Assembly (NCBI RefSeq): GCF_019693445.1
Contig: NZ_JAHRBL010000015.1
Location: forward strand, 17,857 to 81,856
From: Deinococcus aquaedulcis
Lineage (GTDB): Bacteria; Deinococcota; Deinococci; Deinococcales; Deinococcaceae
Direction: 5' to 3'
DNA: 64,000 bases
Shown here: positions 12,866-21,565 of the stretch, piece by piece
How the letters are laid out: each line of letters begins with the position of its first letter
Position numbering within the stretch: position 1 is the first letter of the stretch
Notes under the pieces: generated by a model
What the model was told of the DNA's origin: nothing
Databases searched by the model: none
What the model saw: only the letters and a program-made list of their open reading frames with translations
Made by a program: the position numbers and the translations under genes

Positions 12866-15334
12866 TTATCTTTGCGTCGGCTCTTCATCCAGCGGGCTCT
12901 CGGGGGCGCCCTGCCAGTTCAGGTCCTCGGGGGGGCCGGGGCGACCCAGCAGAAAGCCCTGGGTGCGCTCCACGCCCAGGTCACGCACCTGCAGCAGCTG
13001 GGCGGGGGTTTCCACGCCTTCGGCCACCACGTCCAGCCCCAGGGCGTGCCCCAGCGCCACGATGGCCTGCACGATTCGGTAGGCCCCCGGCGAGTCCTCC
13101 AGCGCCTGCACGAAGGTGCGGTCCACCTTCAGGGTGGTCACCGGCAGGGTCATCAGGTAGTTCAGGGCCGAGTTGCCGGTGCCGAAATCGTCAATGCTCA
13201 GGCGCACGCCCATGGCGCGCAGTTCGGCCATGCGGCGCGACACGCCCTCTACATCGCGGATGATCGTGCGTTCGGTGAGTTCCAGTTCCAGGTCGCGGCC
13301 CTGCAGGCGCCAGCTCTGCAGCGCCCGGCGCACCACATCCACAAAGTCGTCCCGGACAAACTGCGCGGGCGAGACATTCACGCTGATGCGCTCTATGGGC
13401 CGCCCGGCCTCGCGCCACGCGGCCAGCTGGCGGCAGGCCTCGTTCAGCACGAAGGTGCCGATGGGAATGATCAGGCCCGTGTCCTCGGCCACCGGAATGA
13501 AGGTGGCGGGCGAGACATGGCCCAGCGCGGCGCTGTGCCAGCGCAGCAGGGCCTCGGCGCCGCGCACCTGCCCAGCCAGGTCGTGCAGCGGCTGGTACAC
13601 CACCTGCAGCTCGCCGCGTTCCAGGGCGCCGCGCAGCCCCACCTCCATGCTGGAGCGGGCTGTGCCCGCCGCGTTCATTTCTGGGGCGTAGAAGGTCACG
13701 TTGTTCTTGCCGCCCTGCTTGGCGCGGTACATGGCGAGGTCGGCAAAGCGCTGCAGGTCCAGCGCGTCGGCGCCGTCGTCGGGGTACAGGCTGACACCAA
13801 CCGAGCCCGTGACGTGGGCCTGGGCGCCCTCCAGGGGGATGGGCTGGCGCAGGCGGTCCAGAATCTTGGCGGCCACCAGCGCGGCGTCCTGGGCGCTGTG
13901 AATGCCCAGCAGCATCACCGTGAATTCGTCGCCGCCCAGCCGGGCCACGGTGTCGTTGCGGCGCACGCTGTCTTGCAGCCGCGCAGCCACCTCGCGCAGC
14001 AGTTCGTCGCCCGCCGCGTGGCCCAGGGTGTCGTTGACCGCCTTGAAGCCGTCCAGGTCAATAAACATGACGGCCACCTTGCGCCGCTCGCGCACGGCGG
14101 TGGCAATGCCGCGTTCCAGGCGGTCCTGAAACAGCGCGCGGTTGGGCAGGCCGGTCAGCACGTCGTGCTGCGCCTGGTGGGCCAGCCGGGCCTGACTGGC
14201 TTCCAGTTCGGCGGTGCGTTCGCGCACCTTGCGTTCCAGGTCATCGGTCAGCTCGCGCAGGGCGGCGTTGGCGCGGTTCAGTTCGGCGGTGCGGCGCTGC
14301 ACCCGCCCTTCCAGCTCGCCGGACAGCTGGCGCAGCTGGGCGGTCAGGCGGGCGTTGTCCACAAAGGCCAGCACCTGCCGCACCACCACCAGCGCCGTGA
14401 CCAGCAGCGTGCCCCACAGCACCCCGCGCGCCGCTGGGCCCGCCGCCCCGTGCGTGGCGATCAGCAGCGCAAAGGCCGCTGCCAGCGCCACGTAGGGCAG
14501 AAACAGCGCGGCGCGGTGCAGGGCCGCCAGCGGCGCAAACAGCGCGTGCTCCTGCGGCGGCCGGAACGACGCGGCGGCAAACAGGGTGGCCCCCAGCGCC
14601 CAGAAGACATCCGGCCACGAGCCTTCCTGGTAGGTGCCGGCCGCGCCCAGCACGACAAACGCCTGATCCGCCACGATCAGGGCCAGCAGGCCGGCCGCCA
14701 GCAGCGTTTCCCGGGGCCCCGGGCGGGCGCCGCCCCGCAGCGAGATCAGCAGCAGGATGCTCAGCAGCAGCAGGTCGCCCACGGGGTAGGTCAGCCCGAT
14801 CACGGCGGCCACCGGTTGCCCGGCATACGCCTGCAACACGCCCCACAGCACGTACTGCCACGCGTACACCCCCACGGCGGCCATGATGATCGCCACGTCC
14901 ACGCCCAGGCGCAGGGTGTCCCAGCGGGTCAGCGGCGGGTGCCGGAAGCGCAGAAAGCCCCAGGCATACAGCGCCAGGGCCAGCAGAAACCCGATGTCCG
15001 CCACCGAGGGAAACGGGGGGTCCTGGCGCACCAGCAGCAGGTAGGCGTAGAGCATCTGCCCCACGCCGAACGAGATCAGCCCCGCGCCCAGGATGCGCCA
15101 CGCCGCCCGCTCGTCCCCGTGGCGCCGGGCGTTCCACAGGCAGGTGAGGCCCGCAAAGATGAAGGTGGGAATGTAGATCAGACTGCTGATCCACAGCCGG
15201 GTCACAGGGTCACCCTGGGGAAAGGCCACCCACAGGGCATGCAGCCCCAGCAGCAGCGCGCACAGGGCAAAGGTCACGCGCCCCGGGGCCGGGGGCAGAG
15301 GACGGCGGGGAGAAAGCGGCGGGGAAGACGACAT
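12866..15334 (-). CDS. membrane GGDEF-EAL protein (c-di-GMP turnover)
   Basis: An 822-residue inner-membrane signalling protein. About eight hydrophobic segments fill residues 20-320, followed by a coiled-coil linker (EGRVQRRTAELNRANAAL). The GGDEF domain (about 385-550) has an intact LGGDEF active site and an RRND inhibitory site five residues before it. The EAL domain (about 560-810) has EALLRW, ELTERT, DDFGTG, LKVDRTF and AEGVET, the residues needed for metal-dependent phosphodiesterase activity. Both activities look possible. The sensory signal of the membrane part is unknown. A GAGG ribosome site precedes the ATG. Confidence 0.92.
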   Translation of the reverse strand: MSSSPPLSPRRPLPPAPGRVTFALCALLLGLHALWVAFPQGDPVTRLWISSLIYIPTFIFAGLTCLWNARRHGDERAAWRILGAGLISFGVGQMLYAYLLLVRQDPPFPSVADIGFLLALALYAWGFLRFRHPPLTRWDTLRLGVDVAIIMAAVGVYAWQYVLWGVLQAYAGQPVAAVIGLTYPVGDLLLLSILLLISLRGGARPGPRETLLAAGLLALIVADQAFVVLGAAGTYQEGSWPDVFWALGATLFAAASFRPPQEHALFAPLAALHRAALFLPYVALAAAFALLIATHGAAGPAARGVLWGTLLVTALVVVRQVLAFVDNARLTAQLRQLSGELEGRVQRRTAELNRANAALRELTDDLERKVRERTAELEASQARLAHQAQHDVLTGLPNRALFQDRLERGIATAVRERRKVAVMFIDLDGFKAVNDTLGHAAGDELLREVAARLQDSVRRNDTVARLGGDEFTVMLLGIHSAQDAALVAAKILDRLRQPIPLEGAQAHVTGSVGVSLYPDDGADALDLQRFADLAMYRAKQGGKNNVTFYAPEMNAAGTARSSMEVGLRGALERGELQVVYQPLHDLAGQVRGAEALLRWHSAALGHVSPATFIPVAEDTGLIIPIGTFVLNEACRQLAAWREAGRPIERISVNVSPAQFVRDDFVDVVRRALQSWRLQGRDLELELTERTIIRDVEGVSRRMAELRAMGVRLSIDDFGTGNSALNYLMTLPVTTLKVDRTFVQALEDSPGAYRIVQAIVALGHALGLDVVAEGVETPAQLLQVRDLGVERTQGFLLGRPGPPEDLNWQGAPESPLDEEPTQR

Positions 15335-15528
15335 GGGGGAACCTCGGGCACCAGGGCGGCGGGTGGGGGCCGGCAGAGCGGTGTTCGGGGCAAACAGAAG
15401 CGTTGAGAGCTCTACCTTACCTCAGCTGGGCGCCTCCCCCCGGGCCGGGCGGAGTGGGCCCCGGTAACGGCGCCGTAACAGGGCGGGCGCACGCTGCCCC
15501 TGACCACCGCTGTGGTCCCGGAGGACCC

Positions 15529-15963
15529 ATGTTCAACCACCTCTTCGTGAGCACCGATGGCAGCGCCTGTGGCGACGCCGCGCTGCCCCTGGCCGCCGGA
15601 CTGGCCGACACCTGCGGCGCCGCGCTGACCGTGGCCTACGTCGTGCCCAATGTTCAGACCGGGTACGACGGCCCGTATGTGCGCGACATCGAGCAGGATC
15701 TGGAGGCGGCCCGCCAGGAAGGCCGGGCTATTCTGCGCGCCGCTGCCGCGCGCCGGGCGGGCACCCAGACCCTGCTGCTGGACGGCCGCGCCAGTCCGGT
15801 GGCGACCTGCCTGCTGGAAGCTGCCCAGGCCCAGGGCGCCGACCTGATCGTGATGAGCACCCACGGCCGCAGCGGGCTGGGGCGATTGCTGCTGGGCAGC
15901 GTGGCCGAGCAGGTGGTGCGCCGCGCCGCCGTGCCTGTGCTGCTGGCGCGCGCCGGGGGCTGA
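15529..15963 (+). CDS. universal stress protein (UspA family)
   Basis: A 144-residue single-domain Usp. It starts MFNHLFVSTDGS, where Asp contacts nucleotide in ATP-binding members. The C-terminal ATP loop STHGRSGLGRLLLGSVAEQV matches the G-2x-G-9x-G-S pattern, so ATP binding is expected. A GGAGG sequence lies just upstream of the ATG. It is divergent from the GGDEF-EAL gene. Confidence 0.9.
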   Translation: MFNHLFVSTDGSACGDAALPLAAGLADTCGAALTVAYVVPNVQTGYDGPYVRDIEQDLEAARQEGRAILRAAAARRAGTQTLLLDGRASPVATCLLEAAQAQGADLIVMSTHGRSGLGRLLLGSVAEQVVRRAAVPVLLARAGG

Positions 15964-15971
15964 GAGCGGAA

Positions 15972-16008
15972 CTCAGGACGATGGAGGGAGAACTTCCATC
16001 GTCCTGAG
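15972..16008. repeat. 14-bp perfect stem-loop after the Usp gene
   Basis: CTCAGGACGATGGA pairs perfectly with TCCATCGTCCTGAG across a 9-base loop, 9 bases after the stop codon. No T-tract follows, so it is not a standard intrinsic terminator. It could be a small dispersed repeat of the genome or a 3-prime processing structure. Confidence 0.6.
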
Positions 16009-16121
16009 GCGAACGAAGTGAGTGTCCGAAAAAGACAGCGGCGCCCACGGAATTGAAGGGCCGCTTTCTGGCCCCAGGGTGGAACTGGCAGCCGCTGTGA
16101 GCCCAGGGCCCGGCCCTCGTT

Positions 16122-16730
16122 TCAGCCCCTGGGCGCCCCAGCCGCCGCCAGCACGCCGCCGCGCACAAAGGCCCCCAGGGTGCGCGCCAGCGCCGCCGTG
16201 TCCAGGTCCGGGTCGCTGATGGCGCGGTAGGCCAGGGCGTCCAGCAGGGTGGTCACGATCAGCAGCAGCGTGGCGTCGCCGTGGCCGGGGGTGGCGGGGT
16301 CCAGCGGCAGGCGCCGGGCGACTTCCGAGAGAAAGTGGGTCTGCCGGGCGCGGAACGAGGGGCCGCCGCCACTGTGCAGCAGCGCCAGGGTGTCGCGCTC
16401 GGCCAGCAGAAACTCGAAGACCGGCTCAATCAGCCCTGGGCCCCCGGGGACCGGGCGGGGCAGGTGGGCCAGCAGCGGTTCCAGGCGGCCCAGCAACTGG
16501 TGCAGCCGCTCGTCCAGCAGGGCGTCCAGAATGCTTTCGGGCGAGGGAAAGTGGCTGTACACCGTGGCCCTTGAGGTGCCTAGCGCCGAGGCCAGATCGC
16601 CCATCCCCACCGCTTCAAAGCCCCGCTGCACAAAGAGCGCGGCGGCAGTGTCCAGAATCTGCTGGCGGCGGTCCGCCGAAGGCAGGCGCTTGCGGGAATC
16701 GGCGGGGGGCATAGGGGAAGTGTAGCGCAT
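16122..16730 (-). CDS. TetR family repressor beside YhgE
   Basis: A 202-residue regulator with a classical N-terminal helix-turn-helix (RRQQILDTAAALFVQRGF, then GMGDLASALGTSRATVYSHF at about 40-60). The C-terminal ligand domain has no recognised specificity. It is divergent from the YhgE gene, and the 90-bp space between them contains three copies of one operator. The first copy starts 2 bases from this ATG, so autoregulation is likely. An internal ATG at 16712 is an alternative start; ATG 16730 would be nearly leaderless. Confidence 0.88.
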   Translation of the reverse strand: MRYTSPMPPADSRKRLPSADRRQQILDTAAALFVQRGFEAVGMGDLASALGTSRATVYSHFPSPESILDALLDERLHQLLGRLEPLLAHLPRPVPGGPGLIEPVFEFLLAERDTLALLHSGGGPSFRARQTHFLSEVARRLPLDPATPGHGDATLLLIVTTLLDALAYRAISDPDLDTAALARTLGAFVRGGVLAAAGAPRG

Positions 16731-16731
16731 C

Positions 16732-16799
16732 CTGACAAAATGTTAGTTGACAGAGTGTTAGAAAACTGGGCATCATGGCGCGAACTGACAGAGTGTCAG
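16732..16799. promoter_or_regulatory. three-copy operator array in the tetR-yhgE intergenic region
   Basis: Three 15-bp sites fit YTGACARARTGTYAG: CTGACAAAATGTTAG (16732-16746), TTGACAGAGTGTTAG (16747-16761, directly adjoining) and CTGACAGAGTGTCAG (16785-16799, perfect dyad). The middle copy contains the TTGACA that is the best -35 for the YhgE gene (16747-16752); CATCAT at 16771-16776 is a possible -10. Repressor binding would block both directions. Confidence 0.75.
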
Positions 16800-16821
16800 A
16801 TTCTCTTCTGCCGAGGATGCC

Positions 16822-19617
16822 ATGACCCCAGCCCCATCTGACCCCACTGCCCCCAGCCGCAGCGTGCTGGCCGACTACCGCCGCCTGACCCCCAGCGAAC
16901 GTGCGCTGTGGCGCTCCCCGCTGATGTGGGCCGCCGCCCTGGCCATTCTGTTCATCCCGCTGGTGTACGCCGGCACGTACCTCGCCAGCGTGTGGGACCC
17001 GTATGGCCGCCTGAACGAACTGCCGGTGGCGCTGGTGAACGTGGATCAGGGCACCACCCTGCGCGGCCAGCGCTATGCCCTGGGGACTGACGTGGTGCGC
17101 GAACTGCGCGAGGACCCGCCGGTCAAGCTGATCAGCTACCCCAGCGAGGCAGCGGCACAGGCGGCGGTGCGCCGGGGCGAGGTCTACTTTGCGCTGACCA
17201 TTCCGCGCGACTTCAGCCAGAAGGCGGTGGCAGGCGACAGCCGCCAGCACGGCCAACTGCACCTGTACACCGCGCCGGGCATCAGCTATTTCGCCAGCCG
17301 GGTGGGCCGCACGGTAGCCCAGGAGATCACCACCAACCTGAACGAGACCCTGGGCGGCAACCGCTGGGAAGTGGTGCAGCGCTCGCTGAAGGACGTGCAG
17401 CAGGGCTTTGAGGACCTGCGGGTGGCCACCGGTAAGCTGCGCGACGGCGCCGGGCGCCTGGAAGCGGGTGCCGGCACACTGGCTGGCGGTGCCCAGACCC
17501 TGACTGGGGGCGTGCGTAGCGCCCAGCAGGGCGCACAGGCCCTGGCGGCCGGGGCCGGCGAGGTCTCTGGCGGCGTGACCCGCCTGACCACCGGCACCGC
17601 GAAGCTGGGCCAGGGCCTGCGGCAGCTGGAAGCGGCCGCCCCCGGGCGCGCGCAGTTGCAGCCCCTGCAGCAGGGCGCGGCGGCGCTGAGCGGCGGCACA
17701 GAGCGGCTGGCGGGCGGCCTGGCCGAACTGGGCAAAGGGGCCGGGGCCCTGAAGACGGGCGCCGGGCGGGTGGCCGACGGCGCCGGGCAGGTCCACGGCG
17801 GCGCGGCGGCGCTGGCCCAGAAACTGCCGGACCTCGCCACGGGCCTGGGCGCGCTGCACGAGGGGGCCCGGAAGCTGGACCAGGGCGCGGCCGGGCTGGC
17901 CCAGGGCACGGCGGGGTTGCACACCGGCGCGCAGACTCTGGCCGGGCAGTTGCCCACCCTGCGCGCGGGCCTGAGCGAACTGGCCGGCGGCGCAGATAGG
18001 TTGCAGGCGGGGGCCACCCGCCTGGGGGACGGCGCCGCCCAGGTGCAGACCGGCGCCCAGGCCCTGGCCGGGCAGCTGCCTGCCCTGGCCGAGGGCACGG
18101 CGGGACTGGCCAGCGGCGCCGAGACCCTGGCAACGGGGGCCGGCACGCTGGCCCAGGCCGCGCCCGCCGAACTGACGGCCGGCGCCCGGCAGCTGCAAAC
18201 CGGAGCCACCACCCTGGCTGCCAGCGCCCACAAGGCTGCGGCGGGGGCAGGCGCAGCGTCCCAGGGCGCCCGCCAGCTGGCCGACGGTACCGGGGCCCTG
18301 AGCAGCGGCGCCGACAGCCTGAAGAGTGGCGCGGCGGCCCTGGCTGGCGGCCTGCGCGAGACCCAGACGCGCAGCGCGGCGGCCGTGCAAGGCGCCACCC
18401 AGCTGGCCGACGGCGCCGAGGCCGCCGCCCGTGGCGCCCAGACACTGCAGCAGGGCGCCGCCACCCTGAGCCAGAAGCTGGGCGAGGCCGCCACCGGGGC
18501 CGGCACCGCTGCCCAGGGCGCCCAGACGCTCGCCCGTGGCAGCGAGAGCCTGCAGAGCGGCGCGGCGCAGGTGCAAAGCGGCGCCGCCACCCTGGCCAGC
18601 AAGACCGCCGAGGCCGCCGCTGGCGCCCGCACCCTGGCCGACGGCGCCCAGAAGGTGCAGGGCGGCGTGGAGACCCTGGTGGCCGGCAACCTGAAACTGA
18701 AGGCGGCGCTGGGGACCGTCACCGAACAACTCCCTGCTCAGCAGGACCTGAACAAGCTGCGCGGCGGCGCGCAGACCCTGGCCCAGAAAACGGGCGAGCT
18801 GGCCGGCGGGCTGGGCCAGCTCTCGAATGGGGCCGGGCGGCTGAGCCAGGGGGCACAGGACCTGCAGGGGGGCGCCGCCCAGCTGCGCGAGGGGCTGGAC
18901 GAGCTGCAGCGCCGCCTGCCCCGCCGCACCGAGACCCTGGCCGGCGACCCACAGGGCCTGGCCGCCAGCGCGGTGGTCGTGGAAACGGCGGCGGCGCAGG
19001 TGCCCAGCAACGGCGCGGCCTTTGCGCCCTACTTCATCGCCCTGGGGCTGTGGGTGGGGGCCACCATGACCACCTTCATCTTTCCGTACCTGCTGCTGCC
19101 CGAAAGCGGGCGCCGCACCGGGCAGCGGGCGCGCGTGCTGCGCAAGTTCACGGTGCCGGCTGGCTACGTGACCCTGCAGGCGCTGATCGTGGTGGGGGGC
19201 CTGGCGTGGCTGGGCGTGCCCTACGAGCACCCCGGGCTGGTCGTGCTGACCACTGTGCTCGCCAGCCTGACCTTCATGCTGCTGATTCTGGCGCTGAACC
19301 TGCTGCTGGGGGCGGCGGGGCGCCTGCTGGCGCTGGTGCTGCTGGTGGTGCAGCTGGGGGCCTCGGGCGGCAGCTATCCGGTGGAACTGGCCCCGGGTTT
19401 CTTCCGGGCCATTCACGCCGCCATGCCCGTGACCGATGTGGTGCAGGCGCTGCGTGCGGCCATGTTCGGGGCTTATGAGGGGCAGTACGCGGCCTTTGTG
19501 GGGCGCATTTTGCTTGTGGCGCTGCTGGGGCTGGGGGTGGCGTTGCTGGCGCGGTGGCGGTGGCATTTCACGGCGGATGATCAGTTTCGCTCGCCGATCG
19601 TTACGGATGTGGGGTGA
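16822..19617 (+). CDS. YhgE/Pip family membrane protein with long GA-repeat stalk
   Basis: A 931-residue membrane protein of the YhgE/Pip family (ABC-2-permease-like topology). One TM segment lies near residues 30-55, then an extracytoplasmic region. From about 195 to 700 there is a long array of roughly 11-residue units of the form GAxxLxxGAxxL (for example LEAGAGTLAGGAQTL), a likely extended helical or coiled-coil stalk. The C-terminal part (about 735-925) has five or six TM helices. GAGG lies 6 bases upstream of the ATG. The adjacent TetR pair suggests inducible export or envelope stress function. Family relatives include phage infection protein and ESX/T7-associated proteins, but the substrate is unknown. 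Confidence 0.88.
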   Translation: MTPAPSDPTAPSRSVLADYRRLTPSERALWRSPLMWAAALAILFIPLVYAGTYLASVWDPYGRLNELPVALVNVDQGTTLRGQRYALGTDVVRELREDPPVKLISYPSEAAAQAAVRRGEVYFALTIPRDFSQKAVAGDSRQHGQLHLYTAPGISYFASRVGRTVAQEITTNLNETLGGNRWEVVQRSLKDVQQGFEDLRVATGKLRDGAGRLEAGAGTLAGGAQTLTGGVRSAQQGAQALAAGAGEVSGGVTRLTTGTAKLGQGLRQLEAAAPGRAQLQPLQQGAAALSGGTERLAGGLAELGKGAGALKTGAGRVADGAGQVHGGAAALAQKLPDLATGLGALHEGARKLDQGAAGLAQGTAGLHTGAQTLAGQLPTLRAGLSELAGGADRLQAGATRLGDGAAQVQTGAQALAGQLPALAEGTAGLASGAETLATGAGTLAQAAPAELTAGARQLQTGATTLAASAHKAAAGAGAASQGARQLADGTGALSSGADSLKSGAAALAGGLRETQTRSAAAVQGATQLADGAEAAARGAQTLQQGAATLSQKLGEAATGAGTAAQGAQTLARGSESLQSGAAQVQSGAATLASKTAEAAAGARTLADGAQKVQGGVETLVAGNLKLKAALGTVTEQLPAQQDLNKLRGGAQTLAQKTGELAGGLGQLSNGAGRLSQGAQDLQGGAAQLREGLDELQRRLPRRTETLAGDPQGLAASAVVVETAAAQVPSNGAAFAPYFIALGLWVGATMTTFIFPYLLLPESGRRTGQRARVLRKFTVPAGYVTLQALIVVGGLAWLGVPYEHPGLVVLTTVLASLTFMLLILALNLLLGAAGRLLALVLLVVQLGASGGSYPVELAPGFFRAIHAAMPVTDVVQALRAAMFGAYEGQYAAFVGRILLVALLGLGVALLARWRWHFTADDQFRSPIVTDVG

Positions 19618-19687
19618 GGTGGGGTTGGCCTTGAGGGTTGGGTGGTGGGCGATTTTTGGGGGTGGTGGGCGATGATGTTTGCCTACG

Positions 19688-19735
19688 TTGCCCCACCCCC
19701 CCAGCCCCCCTACCCCGGAGGGGCAGGGGGGAGCG
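19688..19735 (+). repeat. 48-bp inverted repeat, left copy
   Basis: Begins TTGCCCCACCCCCCC and ends GGGGGGAGCG; identical over 48 bases to the reverse complement of 20137-20184. Each copy is itself an imperfect hairpin around CCCCGGAGGGG. The two copies enclose about 400 bp, giving a 497-bp unit. Confidence 0.85.
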
Positions 19736-19901
19736 GCGCTGCGCTGGCAAACGTTGACTGCCGTGGTAGGGCGGCCCGGCTTCGCCCCGCGTTGTACGCC
19801 GTGGCCCTTCTCCGCCCATCGTCGTACGCCCGCGCGCTGCGCGCACGACGGCTTCCGTTGCTCGCCCCGTAAAGGTGAAATGTGCGAACGCTTAAAACAC
19901 G

Positions 19902-19963
19902 AGGTTCTACTTTTGAAAGGCAAAGGCGGCCGATGCCCCTGCTGCTCTTTAAAAGTAGAACCT
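19902..19963. repeat. 13-bp inverted repeat inside the bounded segment
   Basis: AGGTTCTACTTTT (19902-19914) and AAAAGTAGAACCT (19951-19963) are perfect complements separated by 36 bases. They lie near the middle of the unit formed by the 48-bp repeats. Confidence 0.75.
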
Positions 19964-20136
19964 TCTGGGCCGCACCAAGCCTTCTTGCCACTTCACCGCC
20001 CGGGTCCAGACGAGGCCGTCGTGCCCGAAGGGCGCGGGCCATTGCGCGTTACCAGCGGATGGCGTCGAGGCCAGACACGTTAACGAATGGAGCAAACCCG
20101 CCGACGTCAGTAAAAACTCTTGCCCAGTGCTAACGT

Positions 20137-20184
20137 CGCTCCCCCCTGCCCCTCCGGGGTAGGGGGGCTGGGGGGGTGGGGCAA
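20137..20184 (-). repeat. 48-bp inverted repeat, right copy
   Basis: Reverse-complement partner of 19688-19735. It lies 95 bases beyond the 3-prime end of the minus-strand diguanylate cyclase gene. Confidence 0.85.
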
Positions 20185-20279
20185 GCGCGAGAACCCGTTC
20201 CTGCCCAACCCAACCTCAGCCGCGCCGCCAAACCCGGCCATTCACCCACAAAGCCCAGCGCGCCAAGCCGGCCCACCCC

Positions 20280-21296
20280 CTACCCCAGCGAAGCCGGCTG
20301 CTCCTCCCAAGGCCCACGCGTCCGGGGCCGACTCCGCGCCGGGTACTTGTGCCGTTTGTGGTGGTACATCCGGCCATCCGCCAGATTCAGCAGGCTGTCC
20401 GGGGCGGCGGTCTCGTTGCTGCAGGCCACGCCCACGCTGGCGCCCACCTGCGGAAAGCCCTCCTGGTGCACGTGGGCCGTGGCCGCCTCAATGGCGCGCT
20501 GCAGGGCCTCGGCGCCGCGCACGCTGCACAGGGCCACGTATTCGTCGCCGCCAATGCGGTACAGGCCGTGGCTGGCGGGCAGGTGGGCCTGCAGGCCCTG
20601 GGCAAACAGCTGCAGCACCCGGTCACCAGCCGCGTGGCCGCGCTCGTCGTTCACGGCTTTCAGGCCGTCCACGTCAATCAGGGCCAGGGTCAGGCCCTGG
20701 GGGTGGCGGGCCCAGGCGGCGCGCAGGGCTTCTTCAAAAGCGCGGCGGTTGCCCAGGCCGGTCAGGGGATCGCGCCGCGCCGCGCGGCCCAGTTGCTTGA
20801 CCATCTGATCGGTGCAGCCCAGCAGCCAAGCCAGCAGGCTGCCCATCAGCAGCGCCACCAGCAAAAACCACGCCATGCCCAGCCAGTCCAGGGCGCTGCG
20901 CGGAAAGGCCAGCGCCGCCACCGCCGTGCCGTACAGCAGGAACAGCGCCACCCCCCGCACCGGGAACCACACCGCGCAAAACGCACTGAGCAGCATCAGC
21001 ACCGCGCCGTAGCCGGTCACGCCCGGCAGAAAGGTGGACCCGAACCCGGGCGCCTGTAAAAACCACACCAGCCACAGCGGCGCCGCCAGCAGGAACAGGG
21101 CGCTGCCCCAGCCACACCAGCGGTGGTTCAGCCCGGCCGTGGCCACCAGCAGCAGCAAAAAGACACCGGCCTGCGGGGCATTCACATGCGAGCCGCCCAG
21201 GGCGCCCAGGCCCAGCGTCAACAGCGGCAGTGCGGTCAGCAGGGGACACAGGTAGCGCTGCAGGCGGCTGCGCGGCGAATGCAGGGGAAGCGACAT
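20280..21296 (-). CDS. membrane diguanylate cyclase with GGDEY signature
   Basis: A 338-residue protein with six or so hydrophobic segments (about residues 15-160) and a C-terminal GGDEF domain (about 172-325). It contains DPLTGLGNRRAF, the metal-binding region LALIDVDGLKAVND and the active-site loop RIGGDEYVAL. The fifth signature residue is Tyr instead of Phe, and no RxxD inhibitory site is visible before it. ATG 21296 is chosen because GAGG is 6 bases upstream. The metal-binding Asp residues are kept, so activity is plausible but not certain. Confidence 0.87.
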   Translation of the reverse strand: MSLPLHSPRSRLQRYLCPLLTALPLLTLGLGALGGSHVNAPQAGVFLLLLVATAGLNHRWCGWGSALFLLAAPLWLVWFLQAPGFGSTFLPGVTGYGAVLMLLSAFCAVWFPVRGVALFLLYGTAVAALAFPRSALDWLGMAWFLLVALLMGSLLAWLLGCTDQMVKQLGRAARRDPLTGLGNRRAFEEALRAAWARHPQGLTLALIDVDGLKAVNDERGHAAGDRVLQLFAQGLQAHLPASHGLYRIGGDEYVALCSVRGAEALQRAIEAATAHVHQEGFPQVGASVGVACSNETAAPDSLLNLADGRMYHHKRHKYPARSRPRTRGPWEEQPASLG

Positions 21297-21514
21297 GGTG
21301 GCCTCGGGCGACACGGAAGGGGCGGCCCCGCTCGGGGCATTCAGGCGGGCGGCAGACGGGACGGACAGCAAGCAAAGTGCAGGGTCCGCCCAGCCGGACA
21401 GGGCGCCGTGAGAGGCGTTTGGGGCCCGGCCGGGACCGTCCCCGGTGAGCCCCAGTGTGGCCGCCCAGCCTGATATGCATGTGGCGACAGGCCCAAGGCC
21501 GATTTTAGAAACCG

Positions 21515-21541
21515 GTCAGCTTGGCTCTAACAAAAGCTGAC
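21515..21541. terminator. stem-loop downstream of the 257-aa hypothetical gene
   Basis: GTCAGCTT and AAGCTGAC form an 8-bp stem with an 11-base loop, 25 bases after the stop of the minus-strand gene at 21566. The following bases on that strand (CGGTTTCTAAAATC) are only weakly T-rich, so this is a possible terminator. Confidence 0.35.
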
Positions 21542-21565
21542 AGGAAGGTCAGATGAAGCCCCACT

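Larger units (their letters stand above)
19618..20279. other. non-coding, repeat-rich segment between convergent genes
   Basis: No convincing gene is present. Directly after the YhgE stop, GGTGGTGGGCGAT occurs twice (19641-19653 and 19661-19673). The rest is bounded by a pair of 48-bp inverted repeats and contains an internal 13-bp inverted repeat, listed separately. Confidence 0.7.

Noticed and set aside
12872..15406. 844-codon plus-strand frame opposite the GGDEF-EAL gene
   Set aside because: Antisense frame rich in Gln, Gly, His and Arg; the minus-strand gene has complete domain motifs.
17400..18950. Regular repeats in DNA that could suggest a CRISPR or satellite array
   Set aside because: The periodicity is that of codons for an 11-residue protein repeat in YhgE; units are not identical and there are no spacers.
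16615..19923. 1102-codon minus-strand frame opposite YhgE
   Set aside because: Shadow of the GA-repeat coding region; it also runs into the true TetR gene in another frame.
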